DNA of 37,046 nt. Source: Comamonadaceae bacterium OH2545_COT-014. Lineage in GTDB: Bacteria; Pseudomonadota; Gammaproteobacteria; Burkholderiales; Burkholderiaceae_C. The notes beneath the pieces are model-generated. The model ran no database searches, had not been told where the DNA came from, and saw nothing but the letters and a program-made list of their open reading frames with translations. The DNA lies in assembly GCA_003859965.1 (NCBI GenBank), contig RQYR01000029.1, forward strand, positions 1 through 37,046, in the 5' to 3' direction. Positions 8,576-17,132 of the stretch are shown one piece after another. Position 1 is the first letter of the stretch. Every line of letters begins with the position of its first letter. Both the position numbers and the translations under genes were made by a program.

Positions 8576-9406
8576 TCAAGCCCCGGCCCGGGGCTGGCGG
8601 CTGGCGTGCCACCACATGAGCGCGCCGATGGCGATCATGGGCACGCAAAGCCATTGGCCCATGCTCATGCCCAGCGCCAGCAGGCCCAGGTGAGCGTCGG
8701 GCTGGCGGAAATACTCGGCCACGAAACGCAGCACGCCATAGCCCACAAGGAACGCCCCGCTAACCTGCCCCGTGCGGCGCGGCTGGCGCGCGTACAGCCA
8801 CAGCAGCACGAACAGCAGCACGCCCTCCAGCGCAAACTGGTAGAGCTGTGAGGGGTGGCGCGGCGGATTGCTGCCATCGGGCAGCGCCGCGCCCCGGAAC
8901 ACCATGGCCCAGGGCAGCGAGGGATCGGCCACGCGGCCCCACAGCTCGCCGTTGACGAAGTTGGCAATACGCCCCGACGCCAGCCCCAGCGGCACGCAGG
9001 GAGCAATGAAATCCGTCACCTGCAACCACGGGCGGCCGCGCCGCCAGGCCCACAGCGCCATGGCCACAATCACGCCCAGCATGCCTCCGTGAAAACTCAT
9101 GCCGCCCTGCCACACGGCAAAAATTTCCAGCGGATGACTCAGGTAGTACGCGGGCTTGTAAAAAAGGCAGTACCCCAGCCGCCCGCCCGCCACCACGCCC
9201 AGCACGCCCCAGAACAGCAGGTCCTCCACGTCGCGTCGCGTCCATGGCGCGGGCTCGGCCATGCTGGCAAACGGCTCATGCCGCAGCCGCCGCGTGGCCA
9301 GAAAGTAAAACAGCGCAAAAGCCAGCAGGTAGCTCAGCCCGTACCAGTGAATGGACAGCGGCCCCAACCGCAGCGCCACCGGGTCGATTTCAGGATGGTT
9401 CAGCAT
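8576..9406 (-). CDS. lgt: Prolipoprotein diacylglyceryl transferase
   Basis: Inner-membrane enzyme that moves diacylglycerol from phosphatidylglycerol to the lipobox cysteine of prolipoproteins, the first step of lipoprotein maturation. From the ATG at 9406 it is 276 residues. Seven or so hydrophobic segments are visible. Conserved elements are [24 protein letters not shown], the Lgt signature [14 protein letters not shown], and [14 protein letters not shown] with the essential His-Pro-Ser-Gln. A longer frame begins at 9493, but the family N-terminus ([23 protein letters not shown]) fits 9406. Substrates in this window include BamD and the lipoprotein at 31.9 kb. Confidence 0.96.
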   Translation of the reverse strand: MLNHPEIDPVALRLGPLSIHWYGLSYLLAFALFYFLATRRLRHEPFASMAEPAPWTRRDVEDLLFWGVLGVVAGGRLGYCLFYKPAYYLSHPLEIFAVWQGGMSFHGGMLGVIVAMALWAWRRGRPWLQVTDFIAPCVPLGLASGRIANFVNGELWGRVADPSLPWAMVFRGAALPDGSNPPRHPSQLYQFALEGVLLFVLLWLYARQPRRTGQVSGAFLVGYGVLRFVAEYFRQPDAHLGLLALGMSMGQWLCVPMIAIGALMWWHASRQPRAGA

Positions 9407-9472
9407 GGGCGGCATTGTGCATGGCACGCCCGATCGCCGGCCCCGCTGTAGCGCGGGCCACACGCGGATTCC

Positions 9473-9530
9473 ATCAAAAAAGATAGCTGCCAAGGACTAC
9501 CCCATGGCCTTGAGAGCACAAAAAACATTG
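9473..9530 (+). repeat. Dispersed TCAAAAA-ATAGC repeat, copy B
   Basis: ATCAAAAAAGATAGC (9473-9487) is followed by a short CAAGG/CCTTG inverted pair. It lies upstream of mfd and has the same layout as the other copies. Confidence 0.45.
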
Positions 9531-9616
9531 AAGCCTTGCGCCACAGGTTTGCCTGGCACGGCCTTGGCCCATGGTTTGGATACCCAAATCATGCACAAGT
9601 ACCGCCACCCGGCACC

Positions 9617-9655
9617 ATCAAAAACCATAGCGCGCCGGGCCGCTGCCATCTGCCC
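9617..9655 (+). repeat. Dispersed TCAAAAA-ATAGC repeat, copy C
   Basis: ATCAAAAACCATAGC (9617-9631) is followed by GCGCCGGGCCG. It is in the same orientation as copy B, 144 bases away. Confidence 0.45.
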
Positions 9656-9784
9656 GGAAGGCGGGTTGTCCACGCCGCCACGGCCCCCTGCCCCCGCCTG
9701 CCTGGCCGTAAAATGCGCGCCCTTCGTGCTCCGCCCATGGCCCCCGCCCCTGCCCGGCCGGGGGTTTTTGTCTTTGTCAGCCCC

Positions 9785-12700
9785 ATGGATCTGCCCAAAC
9801 TCACCCCCGGCAAACGCTACACCTTGCCCCGCCCGCCCGGCAGCGCCGATGCGCTGCTGCTGGCACAACTGGCCGCGCGTGAAAAGGCGGCGGGGCGGCT
9901 CACGGCCATCGTCTGTGCCGATGCGGGCGATGCCCAGCGCCTGCTGGGCGAACTGGCTTTTTTCGCGCCCGATGTGCGCGGCGTGTTGTTTCCGGACTGG
10001 GAAACGCTGCCCTACGACAGCTTCAGCCCGCACCAGGACTTGATCAGCGAGCGGCTGGCCACGCTGTGGGCCATCAAGCAGGGCGCGGCCGATGTGGTGC
10101 TGGTGCCTGCTACCACGGCGCTGTACCGGCTGGCGCCACCGGCCTTTCTGGCGGCCTACACCTTTGAATTCAAGCAGGGGCAAAAGCTGGACGAAGCGGC
10201 GCTCAAAAGCCAGCTCACGCTGGCGGGCTACCAGCACGTGACGCAGGTAAGCGGCCCCGGTGAATACGCCGTGCGCGGCGGGCTGATCGACCTGTTTCCC
10301 ATGGGCAGCGCCGAGCCGTATCGCGTGGATTTGTTCGATGACGAGATCGACAGCATCCGCGCCTTTGACCCCGACACCCAGCGCAGCCTGCACGCCGTGC
10401 CCGAGGTGCGCTTGCTGCCCGGGCGCGAATTCCCGATGGACGAAGCCGCGCGCGCCAAGTTCCGCAGCCGCTGGCGCGAACTGCTCGATGGCGATCCCAC
10501 CCGCAGCCGCATCTACAAGGACATGGGCAATGGCCTGGCCACGGCGGGCATTGAGTACTACCTGCCGCTGTTCTTCGACGACACGGCCACCGTGTTCGAT
10601 TACCTGAGTGACACGGCCACGCTGGTGCTACATGGCGATCTGGAAGACGCCTTTCAGCACTTCTGGCAAGACACGCGCGAACGCTATCGCCTGGCTCAGC
10701 ACGACCCCGAGCGGCCCGTGCTGCCGCCCGATGCCCTGTTCTTGAGCGCCGAGCAGTTCTACGCCACGGCCAAGCCGCACGCCCAACTGGCGCTGCGCCC
10801 CGGCGTGCAAGACGTGCCCGATGCCGCCTTCGTGCAAAAGCTGCCCGAGCTGACCGTGCAGCGCGGCGCCGACGACCCGTTGGCGCGGTTGCGCGCCCAC
10901 ATCGCGCAGGCGGGCAAGGGCGGGCAGCGCCAGCTGGTGCTGGCCGAAAGCGATGGCCGCCGCGAGAGCCTGCTGGACTTTTTGCGCGCCTCGCACATCC
11001 ACCCGCCCGCGTTTGATTCGCTGGCTGAATTTGAAGCCAGCCGCGAACCCGTGGGCATGGCCACGGCACCGCTGATGAGTGGCTTTGCCTGGGTGGCGGG
11101 CGGCATCGACTTCATCACCGAAACCGAGCTGTTCGCCGCCGGCCCCACCACGCGCCGCCGCCGCAAGCAAGAGCAGGTGAGCGATGTCGATGCCCTCATC
11201 AAAGACCTGGCCGAGCTCAACGTGGGCGACCCCGTGGTGCATGCTCAGCACGGCATTGGGCGCTATCGGGGGCTCATCAATATGGATTTGGGCGCGCGCA
11301 ACCCCGACGGCAGCCCGGCCTTGCAAGAAATGCTGCATCTGGAATACGCGGGCAATGCCACGCTCTACGTGCCCGTGAGCCAGCTGCACCTGATTGGCCG
11401 CTACACCGGCGTGAGCGCGGACGAAGCCCCGCTGCACAAGCTGGGCAGCGGCCAGTGGGAAAAAGCCAAGCGCAAGGCCGCCGAACAGGTGCGCGATGCC
11501 GCGGCCGAGCTGCTCAACATCTACGCCCGCCGCGCCGCGCGCGAGGGGCATGCCTTCCGCTTTCAGCAGCAGGATTACGAACAGTTCGCTGCCGACTTCG
11601 GCTTTGAAGAAACGGCCGATCAGCGCGCGGCCATTCATGCCGTGGTGCAAGACATGGTCAGCCCGCAGCCCATGGATCGCCTGGTGTGTGGCGACGTGGG
11701 CTTTGGCAAGACCGAAGTCGCTTTGCGCGCGGCCTTTGTGGCCGTGACGGGCGGCAAGCAAGTGGCCTTTTTGGCGCCCACCACGCTGCTGGCCGAGCAG
11801 CACTACCAAACGCTCAAAGACCGCTTTGCCAAATGGCCGGTGAAGGTGGCGGAGATGAGCCGTTTTCGCTCCGCCAAGGAGATCAACGCGGCCCTCAAAG
11901 GCGTGGCCGATGGCACGGTGGACATCGTGGTGGGCACGCACAAATTGCTGAGCGAAAAAACGCAGTTCAAGAACCTGGGCCTGCTCATCATTGACGAGGA
12001 ACACCGCTTTGGCGTGCGCCACAAAGAGCAGATGAAGCAACTGCGCGCCGAGGTGGATGTGCTCACGCTCACCGCCACGCCCATCCCCCGCACCATGGGC
12101 ATGGCACTGGAGGGGCTGCGCGATTTGAGCGTGATCGCCACCGCGCCGCAGCGCCGCCTGGCGATCAAGACCTTTGTGCGCAACGAAGGCAGCGGCGTCA
12201 TCCGCGAAGCCGTGCTGCGCGAATTGAAGCGCGGCGGGCAGGTCTATTTCTTGCACAACGAGGTGGAAACGATTGAAAACCGCCGCGCCAAGCTGCAAGA
12301 AATCCTGCCCGAAGCGCGCATCGCCGTGGCCCACGGCCAGATGCCCGAGCGCGAGCTCGAGCGCGTGATGCGCGACTTTGTGGCCCAGCGCCACAACATC
12401 CTGCTGTGCTCCACCATCATCGAAACGGGTATTGACGTGCCCACGGCCAACACCATCGTCATCAGCCGGGCCGACAAATTCGGCCTGGCGCAGCTGCACC
12501 AGTTACGCGGCCGCGTGGGCCGCAGCCACCACCAGGCCTACGCCTATCTGCTGGTGCCCGAAATCGAGGGCCTGACCAAGCAGGCCGCCCAGCGGCTGGA
12601 CGCCATCCAGGAAATGGAAGAGCTGGGCAGCGGCTTTTACTTGGCCATGCACGATCTGGAAATTCGCGGCGCGGGCGAAGTGCTGGGCGAGAGCCAGAGC

Positions 12701-13252
12701 GGCAACATGATGGAGATTGGCTTTCAGCTCTACAACGAGATGCTGGCCGAAGCCGTCAAGGCGCTCAAGGCGGGCAAGGAGCCCGATTTGCTCAGCCCCA
12801 TGCAGGCCGCGACCGACATCAATCTGCACACGCCTACGCTGCTGCCCGACGACTACTGCGGCGATGTGCACTTGCGCCTGTCGTTCTACAAAAAGCTGGC
12901 CACAGCCAAAACCAACGATCAGATTGATGCGCTGCTTGAAGAAATCGTCGATCGCTTCGGCAAGTTGCCACCGCAGGCGCAGGCGCTGATTGACGTGCAC
13001 CGCTTGCGTGTACTCAGCCAGCCTTACGGCGTGCAGAAGGTGGATGCTGCGCCTGGCGTTATCACCATCAACTTTCGCCCCAACCCGCCGGTGGACCCCA
13101 TGGCCATCATCGGCCTGATCCAGAAGAATCGCCACATCAAGCTGGCGGGTAATGACAAACTGCGCATCGAACGCGAGCTGCCCGAAGCCAAAGACCGCGC
13201 CCAGATGGTGCGCGACGTGCTGCGCAGCCTGGGACAGCCGCTGGCGGCCTGA
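9785..13252 (+). CDS. mfd: Transcription-repair coupling factor Mfd
   Basis: Large DNA translocase that removes RNA polymerase stalled at lesions and recruits UvrA for nucleotide excision repair. From the ATG at 9785 it is 1155 residues (E. coli 1148). The order is: N-terminal UvrB-like domains with the ETLPYDSFSPHQDLI motif; the RNA-polymerase-interacting CarD-like domain (VGDPVVHAQHGIGRYRGL); then a RecG-type superfamily 2 helicase. The helicase has Walker A GDVGFGKTE (about residue 636), the DEEH box in IIDEEHRFG (about 737), TLTATPIPRTM, and motifs V-VI TGIDVPTANTIVI and QLRGRVGRSHHQAYAYLL. The translocation motif region GSGFYLAMHDLEIRGAGEVLG and a C-terminal regulatory domain follow. In-frame codons upstream are rejected because the usual family N-terminus is MDLPKLTPGKR. 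The MscS-like gene follows 15 bases later. Confidence 0.97.
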   Translation: MDLPKLTPGKRYTLPRPPGSADALLLAQLAAREKAAGRLTAIVCADAGDAQRLLGELAFFAPDVRGVLFPDWETLPYDSFSPHQDLISERLATLWAIKQGAADVVLVPATTALYRLAPPAFLAAYTFEFKQGQKLDEAALKSQLTLAGYQHVTQVSGPGEYAVRGGLIDLFPMGSAEPYRVDLFDDEIDSIRAFDPDTQRSLHAVPEVRLLPGREFPMDEAARAKFRSRWRELLDGDPTRSRIYKDMGNGLATAGIEYYLPLFFDDTATVFDYLSDTATLVLHGDLEDAFQHFWQDTRERYRLAQHDPERPVLPPDALFLSAEQFYATAKPHAQLALRPGVQDVPDAAFVQKLPELTVQRGADDPLARLRAHIAQAGKGGQRQLVLAESDGRRESLLDFLRASHIHPPAFDSLAEFEASREPVGMATAPLMSGFAWVAGGIDFITETELFAAGPTTRRRRKQEQVSDVDALIKDLAELNVGDPVVHAQHGIGRYRGLINMDLGARNPDGSPALQEMLHLEYAGNATLYVPVSQLHLIGRYTGVSADEAPLHKLGSGQWEKAKRKAAEQVRDAAAELLNIYARRAAREGHAFRFQQQDYEQFAADFGFEETADQRAAIHAVVQDMVSPQPMDRLVCGDVGFGKTEVALRAAFVAVTGGKQVAFLAPTTLLAEQHYQTLKDRFAKWPVKVAEMSRFRSAKEINAALKGVADGTVDIVVGTHKLLSEKTQFKNLGLLIIDEEHRFGVRHKEQMKQLRAEVDVLTLTATPIPRTMGMALEGLRDLSVIATAPQRRLAIKTFVRNEGSGVIREAVLRELKRGGQVYFLHNEVETIENRRAKLQEILPEARIAVAHGQMPERELERVMRDFVAQRHNILLCSTIIETGIDVPTANTIVISRADKFGLAQLHQLRGRVGRSHHQAYAYLLVPEIEGLTKQAAQRLDAIQEMEELGSGFYLAMHDLEIRGAGEVLGESQSGNMMEIGFQLYNEMLAEAVKALKAGKEPDLLSPMQAATDINLHTPTLLPDDYCGDVHLRLSFYKKLATAKTNDQIDALLEEIVDRFGKLPPQAQALIDVHRLRVLSQPYGVQKVDAAPGVITINFRPNPPVDPMAIIGLIQKNRHIKLAGNDKLRIERELPEAKDRAQMVRDVLRSLGQPLAA

Positions 13253-13267
13253 AGGAGCCAACCCGCG

Positions 13268-13921
13268 ATGAACACCCTCTGGAGCCGGATCCTCGCCCGC
13301 CTGCCCGACTGGGCGCAAGAGCTGCTGCAAGTGCTGTTGCCCGCCCTGCAGGTGCTGCTCATCATGGCGGCGGCCGTGCTGCTGCAACGGCTGCTGCGCC
13401 GCCTCATCCGCCGCGTGGCGGCCAGCTACCACCTGCCGGCTGAATTCAACGTGCTCACCCTGCGCCTCAGCAGCTTCGTCATCTTCGGCAGCGCGCTGCT
13501 GATGGCGCTAGAGCGGCTGGGCGTATCCAGCGCCGTGCTGTGGGGCGCTTTCACCAGCTTCGCAGCCGTGGGCGCGGTGGCCTTTTTCGCGGCGTGGAGC
13601 GTGCTCTCCAACGTGTTCTGCTCGCTGCTCATCTTCACCACCCGCCTGCTGCGCCTGGGCGACTATGTGGAGGTGCTGGAAAACGGCGACAAGCCCGGCC
13701 TCAAGGGCCGCGTGGTTGATATCAACCTCATCTACACCACGCTCGACGAAACGGGCGACGCCGAGCAGGGCACCCTGCTCAAAGTGCCCAACAGCCTGCT
13801 GTTTCAGCGCACCCTGCGGCAATGGAGCGGCCATGCCAGCGCGCCCACGCCCCTGCCTGCCAAGCCCTTTCATGAAACGCCAGCGCCTTTGGCGCCACCG
13901 CCCGGCCCTGCCGCGCCATGA
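13268..13921 (+). CDS. Short MscS-family mechanosensitive channel
   Basis: Predicted inner-membrane protein of 217 residues. It has a first hydrophobic helix (about 19-40), a basic turn, a second helix (FVIFGSALLMALERLGV), and a third pore-like helix rich in Ala/Gly (TSFAAVGAVAFFAAWSVLSN). These are followed by an MscS beta-domain signature (LLRLGDYVEVLE, GLKGRVVDINLIYTTL, VPNSLLFQRTL). This is the MscS channel-domain pattern, but the large C-terminal alpha/beta domain is missing. A Pro-rich tail replaces it, so the protein is shorter than E. coli MscS (286). AAGGAG lies ahead of the ATG, and the 15-base spacing implies cotranscription with mfd. A role as an osmotic safety valve is inferred from the family. 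Confidence 0.85.
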   Translation: MNTLWSRILARLPDWAQELLQVLLPALQVLLIMAAAVLLQRLLRRLIRRVAASYHLPAEFNVLTLRLSSFVIFGSALLMALERLGVSSAVLWGAFTSFAAVGAVAFFAAWSVLSNVFCSLLIFTTRLLRLGDYVEVLENGDKPGLKGRVVDINLIYTTLDETGDAEQGTLLKVPNSLLFQRTLRQWSGHASAPTPLPAKPFHETPAPLAPPPGPAAP

Positions 13922-14032
13922 CGGGGCAAAGCTGGCGGGCGCGGGCCAGGCAACCGGTTGCCGTTTTCGCCCGCCCGGTTGCCTTCTGCCCGGCCCCGGC
14001 GGGCAGCACTTGACTGCCTCTCGGCACAAAAA

Positions 14033-14066
14033 AACGGCGTGCCTGCGCACGCCGTTGTCCTTTTCT
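14033..14066. terminator. Bidirectional intrinsic terminator between the mscS-like gene and bamD
   Basis: A perfect 10-bp stem, AACGGCGTGC (14033-14042) with GCACGCCGTT (14047-14056), has a 4-nt loop. It is preceded by an A-run and followed by GTCCTTTTCTTTC. It can stop the plus-strand mfd transcript and the minus-strand bamD transcript. Confidence 0.85.
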
Positions 14067-14125
14067 TTCACGCCTAGCCCGGCCATGCCCGCCGCGCCCA
14101 AGGGCACGGCCCCAGACTCGCCGCG

Positions 14126-14917
14126 CTACCAGATCTGCCACCAGGGCTTTTCGCGCCCCTTCACGCCGGCGCTGCCGGGGTAGTTCTGCTCCAGCACGCG
14201 ACGGGCGTCGTCGCGCAGATCGGTCATGCCCAGCTTGTCGTAGGACTGCACCAGGATGTGCAGCGCCTCTTCCAGCGCCGGGGCGTCGCGGTAATCGGCC
14301 AGCGCCTGCTGCGCCCGGCTGATGGCGGCCACATAAGCGCCGCGCCGGTAGTAGTAGCGCGCCACGTGCACTTCGTACTGCGCCAGCGCGTTCACGGTGT
14401 AGCGCATGCGCGCCCGCGCGTCGGGCGTGTAGCGCGAATCGGGAAAGCGCGTCACCAGCTCGCTGAACGACTCGAACGCCTCCTTGGCGGCGCGCTGGTC
14501 GCGCTCCGACAAGTCCTGCCGCGCCAGGAAGGACAGCAGGCCCAGCTCGTCGTTGAAGTTGATCACGCCCTTCATGTACAGCGCGTAATCCAGCGCCGGG
14601 CTGCTGGGGTGCAGGCGCATGAAGCGATCCAGCGTGGCCACCGCTTCGGCCTTGTCGCCATTCTTGAACTGGGCGTAGGCTTTTTCCAGTTGCGCCTGCT
14701 GCGCCAGCGGCGTGCCGGCGGCACGGCCTTCCAGCGTTTCGAGCAGGGGAATGGCCTTGTCGAAGCCGCCGGCGCTCATTTCCTCCTTGGCCTCGGCATG
14801 GATGCGGTTGGGGCTCCAGCCCGCGGTCTGGTCTGCCGTCGGCTTGGACGAGCAGGCCGCAAGCAGCGCCGCCAGGGCCGCCGCGCCGGCCACTGCCGAT
14901 AATCTGGACTGGAACAT
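14126..14917 (-). CDS. bamD: Outer-membrane assembly lipoprotein BamD
   Basis: Essential lipoprotein of the BAM complex that inserts beta-barrel proteins into the outer membrane, 263 residues from the ATG at 14917. The signal peptide ends in a lipobox (LLAAC|SSKPTAD). Five TPR-like helical repeats follow, with PLLETLEGRAAGTPLAQQAQLEKAYAQF, LYMKGVINF, the family stretch FPDSRYTPDARARM, and YEVHVARYYYRRGAYVAAISR (long stretches abbreviated). A TTG 27 bases upstream is possible but would place extra charged residues before a complete signal peptide. The gene is divergent from rluD, as in E. coli, with only 14 bases between start codons. Confidence 0.95.
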   Translation of the reverse strand: MFQSRLSAVAGAAALAALLAACSSKPTADQTAGWSPNRIHAEAKEEMSAGGFDKAIPLLETLEGRAAGTPLAQQAQLEKAYAQFKNGDKAEAVATLDRFMRLHPSSPALDYALYMKGVINFNDELGLLSFLARQDLSERDQRAAKEAFESFSELVTRFPDSRYTPDARARMRYTVNALAQYEVHVARYYYRRGAYVAAISRAQQALADYRDAPALEEALHILVQSYDKLGMTDLRDDARRVLEQNYPGSAGVKGREKPWWQIW

Positions 14918-14931
14918 CACAGGCTTTTCCC

Positions 14932-15963
14932 TTGGTTGAAACAACCGCGAAGTTTATCGCGCCCCCCTGCCCCGACGAACCGCCCCTGCCGCCCGGCGAC
15001 GACCTTGCCGACGCGCCGGAGGAGGCGCAGGCCGAGCAGCGCCAGCTCATCCCGCCCGCCCGCCTGCACGGCGAGCGGCTGGACCGCGCCCTGGCCGCGC
15101 TCGTGCCCGAGTTCTCGCGCAGCTACCTCAGCCAGCTCGTCACGGACGGGGCCGTTACCCTGGCCGGCCGCCCCGCCGCCAAGCCCGCGCAGCGCGTCAA
15201 GGCGGGCGAGGCTATCACCGTCTTGCTGCGCCCCACGCCGCAGGCGCAGGCTTTCACGCCCCAGCCCATACCGCTGGCCATGCTGCATGAAGACGAGCAC
15301 CTGGCCATCGTTCACAAGCCCGCCGGGCTGGTGGTGCACCCCGCCCCCGGGCACTGGAGCGGCACCCTGCTCAACGGCCTGCTGGCGCACAACCCGGCTT
15401 TCGCCCGCCTGCCGCGCGCCGGCATCGTGCACCGGCTGGACAAGGACACCAGCGGCCTGATGGCCGTGGCCAAGAGCCGCCCGGCCATGGATGCGCTGGT
15501 GGCCGCCATCGCCGCGCGCGAAGTGCGCCGTGAATACCTGGCCCTGGCGCACCGCCCATGGCAGGGCGCGCCCACGCGCGAGGTGACGGAACCCATTGGC
15601 CGCGACCCGCGCCACCGGCAGCGCATGGCCGTGGTCGATCTGGCGCGCCACCCCGGCAAACCGGCCCACACCACATTCACCTTGTTGCACAACGCCGCCA
15701 GCGGCTGCCTGGTGCATGCGCGCCTGGGCACCGGGCGCACGCACCAGATCCGCGTGCACATGGCCCACCTGGGCCACCCGCTGGTGGCCGACGCGCTCTA
15801 CGGCGGCGCCCCCGCCGCCGGCCTGGCCCGCCAGGCGCTGCACGCGTGGCAGCTGGCCCTGACGCACCCCGCCACCGGCGCGCCGCTGGCTTTCAAGGCG
15901 CCCCTGCCCGCCGACATGGCCGCCGCGCTGGCCGCCTGGGAAGTGCCTGCCGAGCGCTTTTGA
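14932..15963 (+). CDS. rluD: 23S rRNA pseudouridine synthase RluD
   Basis: Makes pseudouridines in helix 69 of 23S rRNA (positions 1911, 1915 and 1917 in E. coli). It has 343 residues. After a non-conserved, acidic, Pro-rich N-terminus of about 45 residues comes the S4 RNA-binding domain ([19 protein letters not shown]). The RluA-type catalytic domain follows, with the active-site Asp in [19 protein letters not shown] and the [20 protein letters not shown] motif. The start is taken as TTG at 14932, because no in-frame ATG occurs before the S4 domain. This start is less certain than the rest. In many proteobacteria pgeF/yfiH follows rluD, but here the next gene is scpB. Confidence 0.92.
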   Translation: MVETTAKFIAPPCPDEPPLPPGDDLADAPEEAQAEQRQLIPPARLHGERLDRALAALVPEFSRSYLSQLVTDGAVTLAGRPAAKPAQRVKAGEAITVLLRPTPQAQAFTPQPIPLAMLHEDEHLAIVHKPAGLVVHPAPGHWSGTLLNGLLAHNPAFARLPRAGIVHRLDKDTSGLMAVAKSRPAMDALVAAIAAREVRREYLALAHRPWQGAPTREVTEPIGRDPRHRQRMAVVDLARHPGKPAHTTFTLLHNAASGCLVHARLGTGRTHQIRVHMAHLGHPLVADALYGGAPAAGLARQALHAWQLALTHPATGAPLAFKAPLPADMAAALAAWEVPAERF

Positions 15964-16280
15964 CGCGCCGCGCCGGGGAAACGCTTTGCCAGCCCTGCCT
16001 TTTCAAACCACGCTTTCACGCCACGCCAGCGCCATGCCTAAGCCATGAACCAGGCTCTGACTACAATCACCCGCGCCCTGCCATCCGCATGGCGCGCGCG
16101 GCCCGCCCCCGCTGGCTGCCACCCGCCCCCAAGCGCCGGCTGCGCCCCACAGCGGCGCGCCTGTGGCGCCATGCCGCCATGCGGGCGGGTGTCCCACGCG
16201 GCCCGCCCCCTTTCAGCTTATGTTCGCCCCGCCGCCGCCCCGCACCGGGCAGCGGCCTTTCCAGCCAGAGCCTGCCTACC
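15964..16280. other. Intergenic region between rluD and scpB
   Basis: This 317-base gap has no convincing gene. It is very GC-rich. TACAAT at 16062-16067 could be a -10 element for a promoter serving scpB-rluB, but the hexamer at the right distance upstream (TAAGCC) is a poor -35. I saw no tRNA or riboswitch fold here. Confidence 0.4.
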
Positions 16281-17132
16281 GTGAACACGACGGACGCCAA
16301 GCGCATTCTTGAAACCGCACTCATCTGCGCGCAGCAGCCCATGACCGTGCGCGAAATGCGCGTACTCTTCGCTGACCAGCTGGGCGCCGACACGCTCAAG
16401 ACCCTGCTGGCCGAGTTGCAGGACGAGTGGACGCTGCGCGGCGTGGAGCTGGTGCAGGTGGCCAGCGGCTGGCGCTTTCAGAGCCGGCCCGAGATGCGCG
16501 AATATCTCGACCGCCTGCACCCCGAAAAGCCCCCCAAGTACACCCGCGCCACGCTGGAAACGCTGGCCATCATTGCCTACCGCCAGCCCGTCACGCGCGG
16601 CGACATTGAGGACATCCGCGGCGTCACCGTCAATTCGCAATTGCTAAAGCAACTGGAAGACCGGGGCTGGGTCGAAGTGATCGGCCACCGCGAAACCGTG
16701 GGCCGCCCTGGCCTGTATGCCACCACCCGCCAGTTTCTGGACGACCTGGGGCTGGCTTCGCTCGACCAGCTGCCCCTGCTGGAGGCGCCCGACGAACAAA
16801 CCCAGAGCATGTTCGAGGCGCTTCAGGAAACCGCTGGCACGGATGCCGACGCCCCCCCGGCCGATGACGCCCCGGCCCACGCCGCGATGACTGAAGACGC
16901 CGCCAGCCCCCCCGCGCCCACACCCGCCGCCGCGCCACCAGCCACCGGCAACCCGTCGCCGGATGAAGCCCCCGCCACGCCGGCCACGCCCGTGGCTGAT
17001 GACGCCGCCGCCCCGCCCCCGCCCTTCCCCCCCGAAAACACCAGCACGGCAGCGCCAGCTGCCGCGCCAGCGCCTGCCACCACGCCGCCCGGGCCTGCCG
17101 CCCCCAGCAGCCCGGAGGAGCCTTTGCCATGA
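16281..17132 (+). CDS. scpB: Segregation and condensation protein ScpB
   Basis: Subunit of the SMC-ScpA-ScpB chromosome condensation complex, 283 residues from the GTG at 16281. Residues 1-180 hold the two winged-helix domains: [38 protein letters not shown], the most conserved segment [20 protein letters not shown], then [19 protein letters not shown] and [18 protein letters not shown]. The last 100 or so residues are a low-complexity Ala/Pro/Asp tail, much longer than usual for ScpB. The GTG start gives a standard N-terminus, and upstream in-frame codons add only low-complexity sequence. scpA is not in the window. The stop overlaps the rluB start by 4 bp (ATGA), indicating translational coupling. 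Confidence 0.93.
   Translation: MNTTDAKRILETALICAQQPMTVREMRVLFADQLGADTLKTLLAELQDEWTLRGVELVQVASGWRFQSRPEMREYLDRLHPEKPPKYTRATLETLAIIAYRQPVTRGDIEDIRGVTVNSQLLKQLEDRGWVEVIGHRETVGRPGLYATTRQFLDDLGLASLDQLPLLEAPDEQTQSMFEALQETAGTDADAPPADDAPAHAAMTEDAASPPAPTPAAAPPATGNPSPDEAPATPATPVADDAAAPPPPFPPENTSTAAPAAAPAPATTPPGPAAPSSPEEPLP

Larger units (their letters stand above)
9407..9784. other. Intergenic region between lgt and mfd
   Basis: This 378-base gap between divergent genes has no credible coding sequence. It carries two same-orientation copies of the dispersed TCAAAAA-ATAGC repeat (from 9473 and 9617). A weak GC stem (CCCCC/GGGGG) followed by TTTTTGTCTTTG lies near 9745-9775, close to the mfd start. A TAAAAT hexamer near 9709 could be a -10 box, but no matching -35 is evident. 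Confidence 0.5.

Noticed and set aside
10628-12499. Long open frame (623 codons) antisense to mfd
   Set aside because: It is a GC-driven shadow of mfd, and its translation is His/Gln/Ala-rich with no domain.
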